Shown here piece by piece: positions 54,401 through 63,219 of a stretch of DNA of 64,000 bases (position 1 is the first letter of the stretch; each line of letters opens with the position of its first letter). The notes beneath the pieces were generated by a model. That model was given only the letters and a program-made list of their open reading frames with translations. It was not told where the DNA came from and searched no databases. A program made the position numbers and the translations under genes. Source of the DNA: Candidatus Neomicrothrix sp. UBA2983 (GTDB lineage Bacteria; Actinomycetota; Acidimicrobiia; Acidimicrobiales; MedAcidi-G1); assembly GCA_002346745.1 (NCBI GenBank), contig DEAL01000012.1:1-64000 (forward strand). The letters run 5' to 3'.

Positions 54401-56014
54401 GTGAGGGCGAGACTCCCGGGCCTGCTGCCCACCCTGCTGCCCCTCCTGGTGGTCGCCGCCGCCGTGCTCGTCCCCCTCCCCGGGATGCTGGCCATGGGCG
54501 CCACCGCCATGGAGGAGGGCAACGTCCTCGTGGTCGCCGACCTGCTGTTCGACGGCACCTTTCCCCACGGCGACGTGGAGTACCTCTATGCACCGGGCAA
54601 CGTCTGGGCCGTCGGCACCGTCTTCTGGCTCTTCGGCCCGTCCGTGCTGCTCGAGCGCCTGGTCGGCCTGGCCTACCGGGCACTGCTCCTGTGGGGCCTC
54701 TACCGGATGGCACGGCCATGGGGCCGGGGCACGGCGACGGTGGCGGCACTCACCGCCTGGGTGGTGCTGGCGCCGTTCGGCCTGCTCGCCTACTCGTGGC
54801 TCTGCGGTTTGGCGCTGCTGTGCGCCGGCACCTCCCTGGTGCTCGACGGGGGCGCCCGCCGTTCGACGGCCGTGGGCGCCGGTGTGCTGGGCCTGGCGGT
54901 GTTCCACCAGGTGGTGCTCGGGCCTGCCGTGCTGCTGGTGCTCGGCACCGAGGCGTGGCGCACCACCCGTGCCCGGCGCCGCAGGCTGGCGACGGGACTG
55001 ATGGCCGGTCTGTCGCCGTTCCTGCTGCACCTCGTCCTCGTCGGCCCCGTGGCGGCCATCGAGGGGATGGTCGTCGACCCGGTCTTCCGCCTGCGGGCCG
55101 GCCGCCGGTTGCCCCTCCCGCCCGACCCCTCGGAGAGCGGCGACATGTTCGCCCGGGTCGATGACCTGCTCCGCGGCCCCGATCCCTGGCCGGGGCTTTC
55201 CCGCCCGGCACAGGTGACCGCCGTGTTCTGGCTGCTCTTGGCCACCGCCGCCCTGCTGCTGGTGCTCCCCCGCCTGTGGCGCCTCCCGCACCGACGGCGG
55301 TTCACCACCCTGGCGTTGGTCGGCGTGGCGATCGTGCCGATGGTGCTCCAGCGCCCCAGTCCCAACCACCTCAAGTTCGTCGGCTGCTACGTGTTCGCCG
55401 TGGCGACGATTGCCGTGGCCGTGGCCCTCGGGCGCCGCCTCCCGTTGGCCCACCGGCACCTGGCCGCCCCGCTGGCACTGGTCGCCATCGCCGGGCTGCT
55501 GTTCGCCGTGGCCCCGCACCACCTGGGGCGCTTCACCGTCGACGCCTTCGGCGCCCGGGCCGCCACCTGGTCGACCCAGTCGGTCACCCATGCGGGACGC
55601 ACCCTGCCGGTGGGCGACGCCGACTTCGCCGCCGACCTCGAGGACGTCCTCGACGCCGTGGACGAGCACACCGACCCCGGCGACACCGTGTTCGTCGGCC
55701 CCCTGGACCTCACCCGGACCAACTATTCGGAGACGTTCCTCTACTTCCTGCTGCCCGACCTGGTGCCGGCCAGCCGACACCTCGAGATGAACCCCGGCCT
55801 CGCCAACCGGGACGGCGGCCCGTTGGCCGACGAACTACACGACGCCGACCTGCTGGTGCTCACCGACCGCTTCGACGGCTGGTCGGAGCCGAACACCTCG
55901 GTGGAGCCGGGCTCGCCCGAGCCGGCGCGGGTCGTCGCAGAGCGTTTCTGCCCGGTCTGGGCCGCCAAACGCCACCAGATCCTCGTCCCCTGTGAACCGG
56001 GCGAGCAGGGATAG
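54401..56014 (+). CDS. Polytopic membrane protein, possible GT-C-type glycosyltransferase
   Basis: 537 aa with about 10 hydrophobic segments, then a soluble domain of ~140 residues. An early extracytoplasmic loop (AMEEGNVLVVADLLFDG) carries acidic residues in the position of the GT-C catalytic Asp/Glu, and YAPGNVWAVGTVFWLFGPS follows, like hypothetical mannosyltransferase-type proteins. The soluble end includes TVFVGPLDLTRTNYSE and LLVLTDRFDGWSEPN. No family can be named firmly. 11 nt before the acyltransferase gene, so both may act on envelope sugars. Confidence 0.65.
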   Translation: MRARLPGLLPTLLPLLVVAAAVLVPLPGMLAMGATAMEEGNVLVVADLLFDGTFPHGDVEYLYAPGNVWAVGTVFWLFGPSVLLERLVGLAYRALLLWGLYRMARPWGRGTATVAALTAWVVLAPFGLLAYSWLCGLALLCAGTSLVLDGGARRSTAVGAGVLGLAVFHQVVLGPAVLLVLGTEAWRTTRARRRRLATGLMAGLSPFLLHLVLVGPVAAIEGMVVDPVFRLRAGRRLPLPPDPSESGDMFARVDDLLRGPDPWPGLSRPAQVTAVFWLLLATAALLLVLPRLWRLPHRRRFTTLALVGVAIVPMVLQRPSPNHLKFVGCYVFAVATIAVAVALGRRLPLAHRHLAAPLALVAIAGLLFAVAPHHLGRFTVDAFGARAATWSTQSVTHAGRTLPVGDADFAADLEDVLDAVDEHTDPGDTVFVGPLDLTRTNYSETFLYFLLPDLVPASRHLEMNPGLANRDGGPLADELHDADLLVLTDRFDGWSEPNTSVEPGSPEPARVVAERFCPVWAAKRHQILVPCEPGEQG

Positions 56015-56025
56015 CGTCCGACGCC

Positions 56026-58215
56026 ATGGCCGAAGAGGGGCGCCCCGCCTTCACATACATCCCGGGGATCGATGGCATCCGCGGGATCTGGGTGGTCATC
56101 GGCCCGCTGCTGTACCACGCCGCCACCGACACGGTGTCTGGCGGCATCCTCGGCATCGACCTGTTCTTCACGCTGTCGAGTTTCCTCATCATCTCGATCG
56201 CCCTGAACGAGTTCGAGAAGACCGGCCGCATCGACCTGAAGGCCTACGCCGGGCGACGGGCCCGCCGCCTGCTGCCCGCCCTGTTCGTGGCCCTGTTGGC
56301 GCTGACGCTCTACCTGGTGCTGTTCGTCCCCGCCGACCAGTTCCCCCGCTGGACCGGGGCGATCGTCTCGGCGCTGGCCTACTGCGCCAACTGGTTCGAG
56401 ATCTTCAGCGACGTCTCCTACTTCGAGGACTTCCAGCACTCGCCGCTGCGCCACGTGTGGTCGTTCTCGATCGAGGAGCAGTTCTACGTCTTCGCGCCGC
56501 TGTACCTGATCACCGTCCTGTACCTGTGCAAGAAGCACGCCTACCGGGTGCTGCTCTGGACGATGGTGGTCGGCACGATCGCCTCGACGTGGTGGATGGG
56601 CCACCTCTACCCGGGCGGCGGCGACCCGTCACGCGTCTACTACGGCACCGACACCCGGGCGCATTCGCTGTTCGCCGGCATCATCCTGGCGGTCATCGTG
56701 CGCCAGCGCGGCCCGGTCCGCACCCGGCGGGCGCAGCTGTGGTGGGTGGCCGGCGCCTACGCCGCCACGCTGTTCTTCGCCTGGGCCATCTTCGAGATCT
56801 CGGAGCGCTCGGCCTGGATGTTCGAGCACGGCGGCTTCCTCATGGTGGCCGGCATCTCGTGCGCGATGGTCTACGGGGTCGCCCAGCCGGCCGAGCCGGC
56901 CTGGCACACGCGCCTGCCGGCGTCGCTGTCGGCGCCGGACGCCCCGTGGCCCAACCGGGTGCTGCTCGGCGCCGGGTACGCCGGCCTGTTCGCCGCCGGC
57001 TGGGCGGTGGTAAGCGTGGTGCGCGGCAACGCCCCGTTCGACCACTGGCCGTACCTGCTGGGCGTCGGCATCGGCTGGTTCTGGTACGGCTGCGCCGGCG
57101 CCACGAAGGGGCCGCTGCACTGGTTCCTCGAGTCGCCGTTGATTCGCTGGGTCGGCAAGATCAGCTACGGCCTCTACCTGTACCACTGGCCGATCTACCT
57201 GCTGGTCACGCCCGAGCGGATGGGCCGCCTCATTCCCGGCGTGGACGTGGTCGAGGGCAACAACCTCATCTGGCTTCACCTCCTCCTCACGTTCGCCGTG
57301 TCGGCGGCCAGCTTCTACCTCGTCGAGCAACCCGTCGTGCACCGCAAGGTGCCGCTGCTGGACCGGCCGCTCAAGCCCGTTCCCGCCATCTCGGCAGGCG
57401 CCGTCGCCGTGGTGGCGATCCTGCTGGGCCTGCTGTGGGTCAACACCCGCCCGGCCGACGAGGCCGCCGCCTCCTCGAGGGGCCCGTGCGCCGAGCAGGG
57501 CCTGCTGCCACCGGCGACCGACGACCGCACCCGGGTGCTGGTGGTCGGCGACTCCGTGGCGCTCCAGATCGGCGAGGCGCTGTGCACCTGGGTGCTCGAG
57601 AACCCCGGTGAGGCCGTGGTGCTGAACGAGGCGCACCTGGGCTGCGTGGTGGGCCGGTACGGCCAGAAGCGGATCCCGGAGGGCATCGAGGGGCCGGTGG
57701 GTGAACTGTGCTCGGCGTGGAACGACCCGGTCGAGCCGCACGTGATACTCGACCCCGAGGTGGTGTCGTGGCCGACGGCGGTCGAGGTGTTCCAGCCCGA
57801 CGTGGTCCTGTCGCACATCACCCCGTGGGACGTGACCGACCGTCTGGTGCCGTCGCTGGGCGACGAGTGGGTCAACGTCGGGATGCCCGTCTACGACGAC
57901 TACATCTCGTCGGAATACCGGCTGGCCTCCGAGGTGCTGGGCGCGACCGGCGCCCGTGTGGTGTGGCTGGAGGGCGCCCACCTGAAGCGAGAGATCCGGC
58001 CGCAGAACCACCCCGACCGGATCGACCGTCTCAACGAGCTGGTCGTGGCCGCCACCGCCGACCTGGACCACGTGTCGACGATCCCCTACCGAGAGTTCAT
58101 CGGCGACAACGGCTCGGAGCGGGAACGCCACACCCGCTTCGACGGGGTGCACCTCTCGGAGGCGGGCATGGCCGAGGTCGGACCCTGGCTCATGGACCGG
58201 ATCCTCACCGAGTAG
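56026..58215 (+). CDS. OafA/YrhL-type membrane acyltransferase with C-terminal SGNH domain
   Basis: 729 aa. Residues ~1-470: acyltransferase-3 domain with about 10 spans; FTYIPGIDGIRGIWVV opens it, the usual catalytic His falls in PLLYHAATD, GIDLFFTLSSFLI, RRARRLLPALF and HVWSFSIEEQFYVFAPLY follow, and KISYGLYLYHWPIYL closes. Residues ~500-729: SGNH hydrolase-like domain with VLVVGDSVALQIGEAL (block I Ser) and FDGVHLSEAG (Asp-x-x-His). These fusions O-acetylate cell-surface glycans. Start ATG 56026 follows TAGCGT, which overlaps the preceding stop. Confidence 0.92.
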   Translation: MAEEGRPAFTYIPGIDGIRGIWVVIGPLLYHAATDTVSGGILGIDLFFTLSSFLIISIALNEFEKTGRIDLKAYAGRRARRLLPALFVALLALTLYLVLFVPADQFPRWTGAIVSALAYCANWFEIFSDVSYFEDFQHSPLRHVWSFSIEEQFYVFAPLYLITVLYLCKKHAYRVLLWTMVVGTIASTWWMGHLYPGGGDPSRVYYGTDTRAHSLFAGIILAVIVRQRGPVRTRRAQLWWVAGAYAATLFFAWAIFEISERSAWMFEHGGFLMVAGISCAMVYGVAQPAEPAWHTRLPASLSAPDAPWPNRVLLGAGYAGLFAAGWAVVSVVRGNAPFDHWPYLLGVGIGWFWYGCAGATKGPLHWFLESPLIRWVGKISYGLYLYHWPIYLLVTPERMGRLIPGVDVVEGNNLIWLHLLLTFAVSAASFYLVEQPVVHRKVPLLDRPLKPVPAISAGAVAVVAILLGLLWVNTRPADEAAASSRGPCAEQGLLPPATDDRTRVLVVGDSVALQIGEALCTWVLENPGEAVVLNEAHLGCVVGRYGQKRIPEGIEGPVGELCSAWNDPVEPHVILDPEVVSWPTAVEVFQPDVVLSHITPWDVTDRLVPSLGDEWVNVGMPVYDDYISSEYRLASEVLGATGARVVWLEGAHLKREIRPQNHPDRIDRLNELVVAATADLDHVSTIPYREFIGDNGSERERHTRFDGVHLSEAGMAEVGPWLMDRILTE

Positions 58216-58216
58216 T

Positions 58217-58231
58217 CCCCGGCTGTCGGGG
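58217..58231. terminator. Short hairpin between convergent genes
   Basis: CCCCG-GCTGT-CGGGG, 2 nt after the acyltransferase stop and 9 nt before the stop of the convergent HD gene. Weak 5-bp stem and no U-tract. Confidence 0.35.
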
Positions 58232-58239
58232 CTGCGGGC

Positions 58240-59025
58240 TCAGGCCCGTTCGGCCCACCAGGCGTCGAGGCGGGCCTCGAGCTCGGAACGCTCGAGGTCG
58301 CCCTCGGCCCGCTTGAGGGCCAGCAGGAACGCCAGCGCCTCACCGACCTCGCGGCCCGGGCCGATGCCGAGGTGGGCCATGACGGCGTCGCCGTCCATGC
58401 CGGGGCGCTCCGCCCGGAAGCGCTCCTCCTCGGCCAGCTCCTGGATGCGCCGCTCGAGGTCGTCCATGGCGGCCTGGATGCCGGCGGCCTTGGCCCGGTT
58501 CCGGGTGGTGCAGTCGCACCGGATCATGTGGTTGAGCTTGCCGAGCAGCGGTCCGGCGTCGCGGGCGTAGCGGCGCACCGCCGAGTCGGACCAGCCGTCG
58601 GTGTAGCCCTTGAACCGGCCCGAGAGCCGGACCAGTTCGGCGACGTCCTCGACCAGCTGCTCCCCGTAGCCGAGTTCGGTCAGGCGCTTGCGGGCCATGC
58701 GGGCGCCGACGGCCTCGTGGTGGCGGAACGTGACCTCGCCGTGCTCGAACGAGCGGGTCCGGGGCTTGCCGATGTCGTGGAAGAGGGCGCCCAGTCGGAC
58801 CGTGATCTCGGGGTCGGTCTTATTGACGACGGCGAAGGTGTGGGCGAGGACGTCCTTGTGCCGGTGGATGGGATCCTGCTCCATACGCAGCAGCGGCAGT
58901 TCGGGGACGAGGACGCCCATCTCGCCGGAGTCGACCGATGCCCACAGCCCGGGCGCGCAGTCCGGCTCGAGCAGGATCGCGGAGAGGCGCGCCGCCCCGG
59001 GGGCGGTGTCTGACGATGCGGCCAC
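58240..59025 (-). CDS. HD-domain protein derived from CCA tRNA nucleotidyltransferase, lacking the catalytic head
   Basis: 261 aa from GTG 59025. The sequence corresponds to the region after the nucleotidyltransferase core of actinobacterial PcnA/CCA enzymes: LSAILLEPDCAPGLWASVDSG, VLVPELPLLRMEQDPIHRHK, then HD metal motifs ALFHDIGKPRTR and VTFRHHEAVGARMARKRL, and VRLSGRFKGY. The palm domain with the GxGS and DxD motifs is absent, and the DNA upstream in frame is antisense to the next gene. It would act as a metal-dependent phosphohydrolase rather than add CCA. Confidence 0.8.
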   Translation of the reverse strand: MAASSDTAPGAARLSAILLEPDCAPGLWASVDSGEMGVLVPELPLLRMEQDPIHRHKDVLAHTFAVVNKTDPEITVRLGALFHDIGKPRTRSFEHGEVTFRHHEAVGARMARKRLTELGYGEQLVEDVAELVRLSGRFKGYTDGWSDSAVRRYARDAGPLLGKLNHMIRCDCTTRNRAKAAGIQAAMDDLERRIQELAEEERFRAERPGMDGDAVMAHLGIGPGREVGEALAFLLALKRAEGDLERSELEARLDAWWAERA

Positions 59026-59066
59026 GGGTCCGAGTCTACGGACCCGGGCCCTCCGGTCCCGGGGAG

Positions 59067-60320
59067 TCAGCTGGCGGGCGGCGCCTCGATGTCGAGGCTG
59101 AGCATCCGGGCGGCGTTGCCGCGCACGATCTTCCACACGACGTCGGCGGGCAGGTGGCCCATCATGTCCTCGGCGACCTGCTTGGTGTTCGGCCAGGTGG
59201 TGTCGGTGTGCGGGTAGTCGGTCTCGAACGTGATGTTGTCGACGCCGACCTCGTCCAGCGACGCCAGGCCGTGGTTGTCGCGGAAGAAGCAGCCGTAGAC
59301 CTGCCGGTAGTAGTAGGTGGACGGCGGCGCCGGGATGATGTCGGCCACGCCGCCCCACGCCCGGTGCTCCTTCCAGACGTCGTCGGCCCGCTCGAGGATG
59401 TAGGGGATCCAGCCGATCTGGCCCTCGCTGTAGGCGAGCACCAGTTCGGGGAACCGGACCAGCACCCCGGAGAACAGGAAGTCGCTGAGCGAAGCGATGG
59501 CGTTGTTGAAGCTCAGCGAGGCGGCGACAGCCGGCGGGGCGTCGGGCGAGGCGGCCGGCATCTTGGACGACGAGCCGATGTGCATGCACACGACGGTCTT
59601 CGTCTCCTGGCAGGCGGCGAAGAAGGGATCCCAGTAGCCGGTGTGGATGGACGGGAGGCCCAGGTTGGGGGCGATCTCGGAGAAGCAGACGGCGTGGCAG
59701 CCCCGGGCGGCGTTGCGGCGCACCTCCTCGGCGGCCAGGTCGGCGTCCCAGAGCGGGATGATGATGAGCGGCACGAGCGCCCCGCCCGAGTCGCCGCACC
59801 ACTCCTCGACCATGAAGTCGTTGTAGGCCTTGATGCAGGCGAGGCCGAGTTCGCGGTCGGCGGCCTCGTAGAAGGTCTGGCCGCAGAAGCGGGGCAGGGT
59901 CGGGAACGACAGCGAGACCTCGACGTGGTTGGCGACCATGTCGGCGACCCGGGCCTTGGGGTCGTAGCAGCCGGGCCGCATCTCGTCGTAGGTGATGGGC
60001 GACATGGTCATCTCGTCGCGGTCGAAGCCGACGGCGGCGACGTGGCGCTTGTTGGGGTGGACGAGGTCCTCGTAGAACCAGACGTCGCACCAGGGGGCGT
60101 CGGGGGTGTCGAGTTCGTACTCGTACATCTTGGCGCCGCCGACCCATGTCATCTCGCCGAGGCGCCGACGTTCGACGCGGGGGCCGCGGTCCTTGAACTT
60201 GGCGGGCAGCCACTCCTGCCAGAGGTGGGGGGGCTCGACGATGTGGTCGTCGACGCTGATGATCGGTGGGATCTCGGTGCGCGCCTGCCCGGTGGCGGTG
60301 CTGTCCTCGGTGAGGGTCAT
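59067..60320 (-). CDS. Amidohydrolase-2 (ACMSD-like) family protein
   Basis: 417 aa from ATG 60320 with GGGAG 5 nt upstream. Family features: PIISVDDHIVEPPHLW at the first strand, YEDLVHPNKRHVAAVGFDRD, PTLPRFCGQTFYEAADRE, ACIKAYNDFMVEEWCG, VCMHIGSSSKMP, LAYSEGQIGWIPYILERADD and ITFETDYPHTDTTWPNTK, with FETDYPH the typical metal Asp/His end motif. Often found with enoyl-CoA hydratase and LLM genes in aromatic or terpenoid breakdown. The 21-bp palindrome lies 12-32 bp upstream of the start, ideal for repression. Confidence 0.88.
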   Translation of the reverse strand: MTLTEDSTATGQARTEIPPIISVDDHIVEPPHLWQEWLPAKFKDRGPRVERRRLGEMTWVGGAKMYEYELDTPDAPWCDVWFYEDLVHPNKRHVAAVGFDRDEMTMSPITYDEMRPGCYDPKARVADMVANHVEVSLSFPTLPRFCGQTFYEAADRELGLACIKAYNDFMVEEWCGDSGGALVPLIIIPLWDADLAAEEVRRNAARGCHAVCFSEIAPNLGLPSIHTGYWDPFFAACQETKTVVCMHIGSSSKMPAASPDAPPAVAASLSFNNAIASLSDFLFSGVLVRFPELVLAYSEGQIGWIPYILERADDVWKEHRAWGGVADIIPAPPSTYYYRQVYGCFFRDNHGLASLDEVGVDNITFETDYPHTDTTWPNTKQVAEDMMGHLPADVVWKIVRGNAARMLSLDIEAPPAS

Positions 60321-60331
60321 GGCAACTCCCA

Positions 60332-60352
60332 AATCTGACGGTCCGTCAGATT
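60332..60352. promoter_or_regulatory. 21-bp perfect palindrome, TetR-type operator (copy 2)
   Basis: All 21 bases are identical to the site at 30395-30415 (arms AATCTGACGG and CCGTCAGATT, central T). It sits between the divergent amidohydrolase (11 bp away) and enoyl-CoA hydratase (74 bp away). Confidence 0.82.
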
Positions 60353-60413
60353 CTAGGCGCACCCTGCCCACGGGCGGCCACTCCGGGCGCTCCCCCGTGC
60401 CGAGGCACTCCGC

Positions 60414-60419
60414 TACGGT
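60414..60419 (+). promoter_or_regulatory. -10 element for a leaderless enoyl-CoA hydratase transcript
   Basis: TACGGT ends 7 nt before GTG 60427; no Shine-Dalgarno is seen. The 21-bp palindrome is about 60 bp upstream. Confidence 0.4.
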
Positions 60420-60426
60420 CCACCCC

Positions 60427-61233
60427 GTGACCGGATCCGACCGCGAGGGGCCGCACGGGGAGGCGGCGACGTACGAACGCAAGGGGCACGTCGCCACCAT
60501 CACCTACAACCGACCCGAGGCGCTCAACGCCGTCAACAGCGACCTGCGCCGCGACCTCAACGCCGCCTGGCAGCGGTTCGTGGCCGACGAGGACGCCTGG
60601 GTCGGGATCGTCACCGGGGCCGGCGACACGGCCTTCTGCGCCGGCGCCGACCTGAAGGACCGCGGCGGCTCGGTCGGCGAGTTCCCCGGCACCTTCTGGG
60701 AGATGCCCACCGTCAACTCCTTCGAGTCGGGCCTCGAGGTGTTCAAGCCCACCATCGCCGCCGTCAACGGCCACTGCATCGGCTACGGGCTCACCGCCGT
60801 CGTGGCCTGCGACTTCGTCATCGCCGCCGACCACGCCACCTTCTCGTGGCCCGAGGTCACCATCGGCATCCCCACCATCGTCGGCGCCATCCGCCTCCCC
60901 CGGAAGGTGGCCTGGGCCGACGCCATGGAACTCCTCCTCACCGGCGAGCCCATCGACGCCGAGCGGGCCAAGGAGATCGGCCTGGCCTGGAAGGTCGTGC
61001 CCGGCGACCAACTCATGGAGGAGGCCCTTGCGCTCGCCGAGCGCCTCTGCCGGGCCGCCCCGCTGGCCGCCCGGGCCACCAAGGAGGTCGCCACCCGCAC
61101 CGCCGCCATGTCGTGGACCGAGGCGGTGCGCTTCGGCGAGACCATGCGCCGGGTCGCCGGCACCACCGACGACGCCGCCGAGGGCGGTCGGGCCTGGGCC
61201 GAGAAGCGCCCGCCCGACTGGCAGGGGAGCTAG
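60427..61233 (+). CDS. Enoyl-CoA hydratase/isomerase (crotonase family)
   Basis: 268 aa from GTG 60427. Crotonase fold: ATITYNRPEALNAVNSDL, GAGDTAFCAGADLKDRGG (oxyanion loop and CoA contact), AAVNGHCIGYGLTAVVACDF, FSWPEVTIGIPTI and APLAARATKEVA. The Glu in WPEVTIG takes the place of one hydratase Glu; the first position in NGHCIGYG lacks it, so an isomerase or other crotonase reaction is possible. Divergent from an amidohydrolase and followed 50 nt later by an LLM oxidoreductase, probably one pathway. Confidence 0.9.
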   Translation: MTGSDREGPHGEAATYERKGHVATITYNRPEALNAVNSDLRRDLNAAWQRFVADEDAWVGIVTGAGDTAFCAGADLKDRGGSVGEFPGTFWEMPTVNSFESGLEVFKPTIAAVNGHCIGYGLTAVVACDFVIAADHATFSWPEVTIGIPTIVGAIRLPRKVAWADAMELLLTGEPIDAERAKEIGLAWKVVPGDQLMEEALALAERLCRAAPLAARATKEVATRTAAMSWTEAVRFGETMRRVAGTTDDAAEGGRAWAEKRPPDWQGS

Positions 61234-61283
61234 GCCCCCGGCGAGACTCGGGGCCGCCAGACCACGACCCCGGGGAGTTCCAC

Positions 61284-62153
61284 ATGCGAGTCGGCATCAT
61301 CTTCGCCAACGCCGGACCGTTCGGCACCGCCGAGGGCTGCACCACGCTCGGGACGCACGCCGAGGCAGCCGGGTTCGATGCCCTCTGGACCGTCGAACAC
61401 GTCGTATTCCCCGAGGGCTACGAGTCGACCTACCCGTACGACGCCAGCGGGAAGATGGCGATGGCGTCCGACACGCCACTGGTCGACCCGCTCATCTGGC
61501 TGGCCTGGGTGGCGGCGCACACCACCCGCCTGCGCCTCGCCACCGGCATCCTCATCCTTCCCGAGCGCAACCCGCTCGTCCTCGCCAAGGAACTCGCCAC
61601 CCTCGACGCCATGAGCGGAGGACGGGTCGACCTCGGCATCGGCGTGGGCTGGCTGCGCGAGGAGTTCGACGCCCTCGGCATCCCCTGGGAACGACGCGGC
61701 GCCCGCACCGACGAGTACGTGGCCGCCATGCGCACGCTGTGGGGCGCCGACAGGGTGTCGTTCGACGGCGACTTCGTGTCGTTCGACGAGGTGTCCTCCA
61801 ACCCCAAGCCCGCCAACGGGTCGGTGCCGATCTTCATCGGCGGCCACAGCGAGGCCGCCGCACGACGGGCCGGCCGACTGGGCGACGGGTTCTTCCCCGG
61901 CAAGGGCGACCTCGACGCCCTCCTCGACACGATGCACCGAGAGGCCGAGGCCCACGACCGCGACCCCGCCAGCATCGAGGTCGTCTGGGGCGGCGACGGT
62001 GTCATGGACGCCTCAACGGTCGAGCGGGCCGCCGAGCTGGCCGCCAAGGGGGTCACCCGCCTCGTAGTGCCCGGCTTCCTCTTCTGGCGCGACCCCGAGG
62101 AGTCGCTGGCCAGGTTCGGCGAGGAGGTCGTCGCCCCCCTGGCCGAGGTCTGA
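61284..62153 (+). CDS. LLM-class F420-dependent oxidoreductase
   Basis: 289 aa from ATG 61284 with GGGGAG 6 nt upstream. Bacterial luciferase-like TIM barrel of the F420 type: MRVGIIFANAGPFG, EAAGFDALWTVEHVVFP, TTRLRLATGILILPERNPL, LATLDAMSGGRVDLGIGVGW, EEFDALGIPWERRGARTDEY and IPIFIGGHSEAAARR-like VPIFIGGHSEAAARR. TVEHVV carries the conserved His of F420-binding members. Transfers hydride to or from an unknown substrate. Supports an F420-making actinobacterial host. Confidence 0.93.
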   Translation: MRVGIIFANAGPFGTAEGCTTLGTHAEAAGFDALWTVEHVVFPEGYESTYPYDASGKMAMASDTPLVDPLIWLAWVAAHTTRLRLATGILILPERNPLVLAKELATLDAMSGGRVDLGIGVGWLREEFDALGIPWERRGARTDEYVAAMRTLWGADRVSFDGDFVSFDEVSSNPKPANGSVPIFIGGHSEAAARRAGRLGDGFFPGKGDLDALLDTMHREAEAHDRDPASIEVVWGGDGVMDASTVERAAELAAKGVTRLVVPGFLFWRDPEESLARFGEEVVAPLAEV

Positions 62154-62232
62154 GCCGGGCGCGCGTCGGACACGCCGCCCGATCGGGCAGGCTGGAGGGC
62201 ATCGACGCCCGCCCCGACCCCCTGTTCCTCCC

Positions 62233-63174
62233 GTGACCGGCTGGATGCGCGACCCCCGCGACCGGCGCGGCCGCAGCATGGGCCCCGGCTTCGGCGCCGG
62301 ACGCCGTCGTAGCGGCCGACCCCGGCGCAGCCGCCTCGGCGACCTCCTCGCCGAGCGCCGCACCCTCCTGCTGGTCCTCCTCCTCGTCGCCTTCTTCGTG
62401 GTCATCGCCATCGGCGGCACCGCCACCGAGGACCCCGTCGACGAGCAGCAGGACCTCTCGGCGACCGTCCAGGCCGCCATGGTCCGAGCCGGCCTGCCGA
62501 CCGTCGAGGTGCAGGTGGTCGACTGGACGGTCGTGCTCCGAGGCCGCGTCGCCTCCGAGGAACTGCGCGAGGCCGCCACCCGGGTGGCGCAGGCCGAACC
62601 GGGCGTGATCGGCGTCGAGAACCTGATCCTCGCACCCGAGCCGATCGTGACCGACACGGTCCCCGAGGAGGAGGCGCCGGACCTGCCCGCCAACCAGGCC
62701 GACCTTCTGCTCCAGGCCCGCCTCAGCGCCGCCGCCGCTCGGACCCCGATCCAGTTCGAGAGCGGCGGTGACCGCATCACCGAGGAGTCCCTCCCCACCC
62801 TCGAACTGATCGCCGACTTCCTCGTCGCCAACCCCGGGGTCCGCGTCCAGATCATCGGCCACACCGACAGCGACGGCGAGGAGGACGCCAACCTGGCCCT
62901 GTCGAGGATCCGGGCCGAGGCCGTCCGGGCACAGCTGATCGCCCGCGGCGTCGATGCCGAGCGGCTCACCCCGCTGGGCATGGGCGAGTACGACCCCGTC
63001 GCCGACAACGTCACCCGCGAGGGCAAGGCCCGCAACCGCCGCATCGAGTTCCTCGTCCTTCCCGAGGGACAGGAGGGCCTGAGCGCCCCCACCACGACGA
63101 CCACCACAACAACCACCACGACGAGCACCACGGTTCCCCCCACCAGCGAGCCGCCGGCAACCACCGCCGGCTGA
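62233..63174 (+). CDS. TM-BON-OmpA-like protein (ArfA/OmpATb-type architecture)
   Basis: 313 aa from GTG 62233. A basic N-terminus (RRSGRPRRSRLG) and one membrane helix (~46-64), a BON-like domain (~75-135: GLPTVEVQVVDWTVVLRGRV, ARVAQAEPGVIGVENLIL-like segment), then an OmpA C-terminal domain (~165-280) with IQFESGGD, VQIIGHTDSDGEEDANLALS, and NRRIEFLVLP, including the Asp/Arg peptidoglycan-binding residues. The tail is almost all Thr/Ser/Pro. This order matches mycobacterial ArfA (OmpATb), an inner-membrane anchored envelope protein. Confidence 0.87.
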   Translation: MTGWMRDPRDRRGRSMGPGFGAGRRRSGRPRRSRLGDLLAERRTLLLVLLLVAFFVVIAIGGTATEDPVDEQQDLSATVQAAMVRAGLPTVEVQVVDWTVVLRGRVASEELREAATRVAQAEPGVIGVENLILAPEPIVTDTVPEEEAPDLPANQADLLLQARLSAAAARTPIQFESGGDRITEESLPTLELIADFLVANPGVRVQIIGHTDSDGEEDANLALSRIRAEAVRAQLIARGVDAERLTPLGMGEYDPVADNVTREGKARNRRIEFLVLPEGQEGLSAPTTTTTTTTTTTSTTVPPTSEPPATTAG

Positions 63175-63219
63175 CCCCGGGGCATGGCAGTACGCCGTCC
63201 CGGCTGCGAGACTGTGCCC

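Noticed and set aside
52645..55164. Very long plus-strand open frame (839 aa)
   Set aside because: Overlaps phoH, EF-G2 and the membrane protein out of frame; low-complexity Arg/Gly/Pro translation typical of GC-rich shadow frames.
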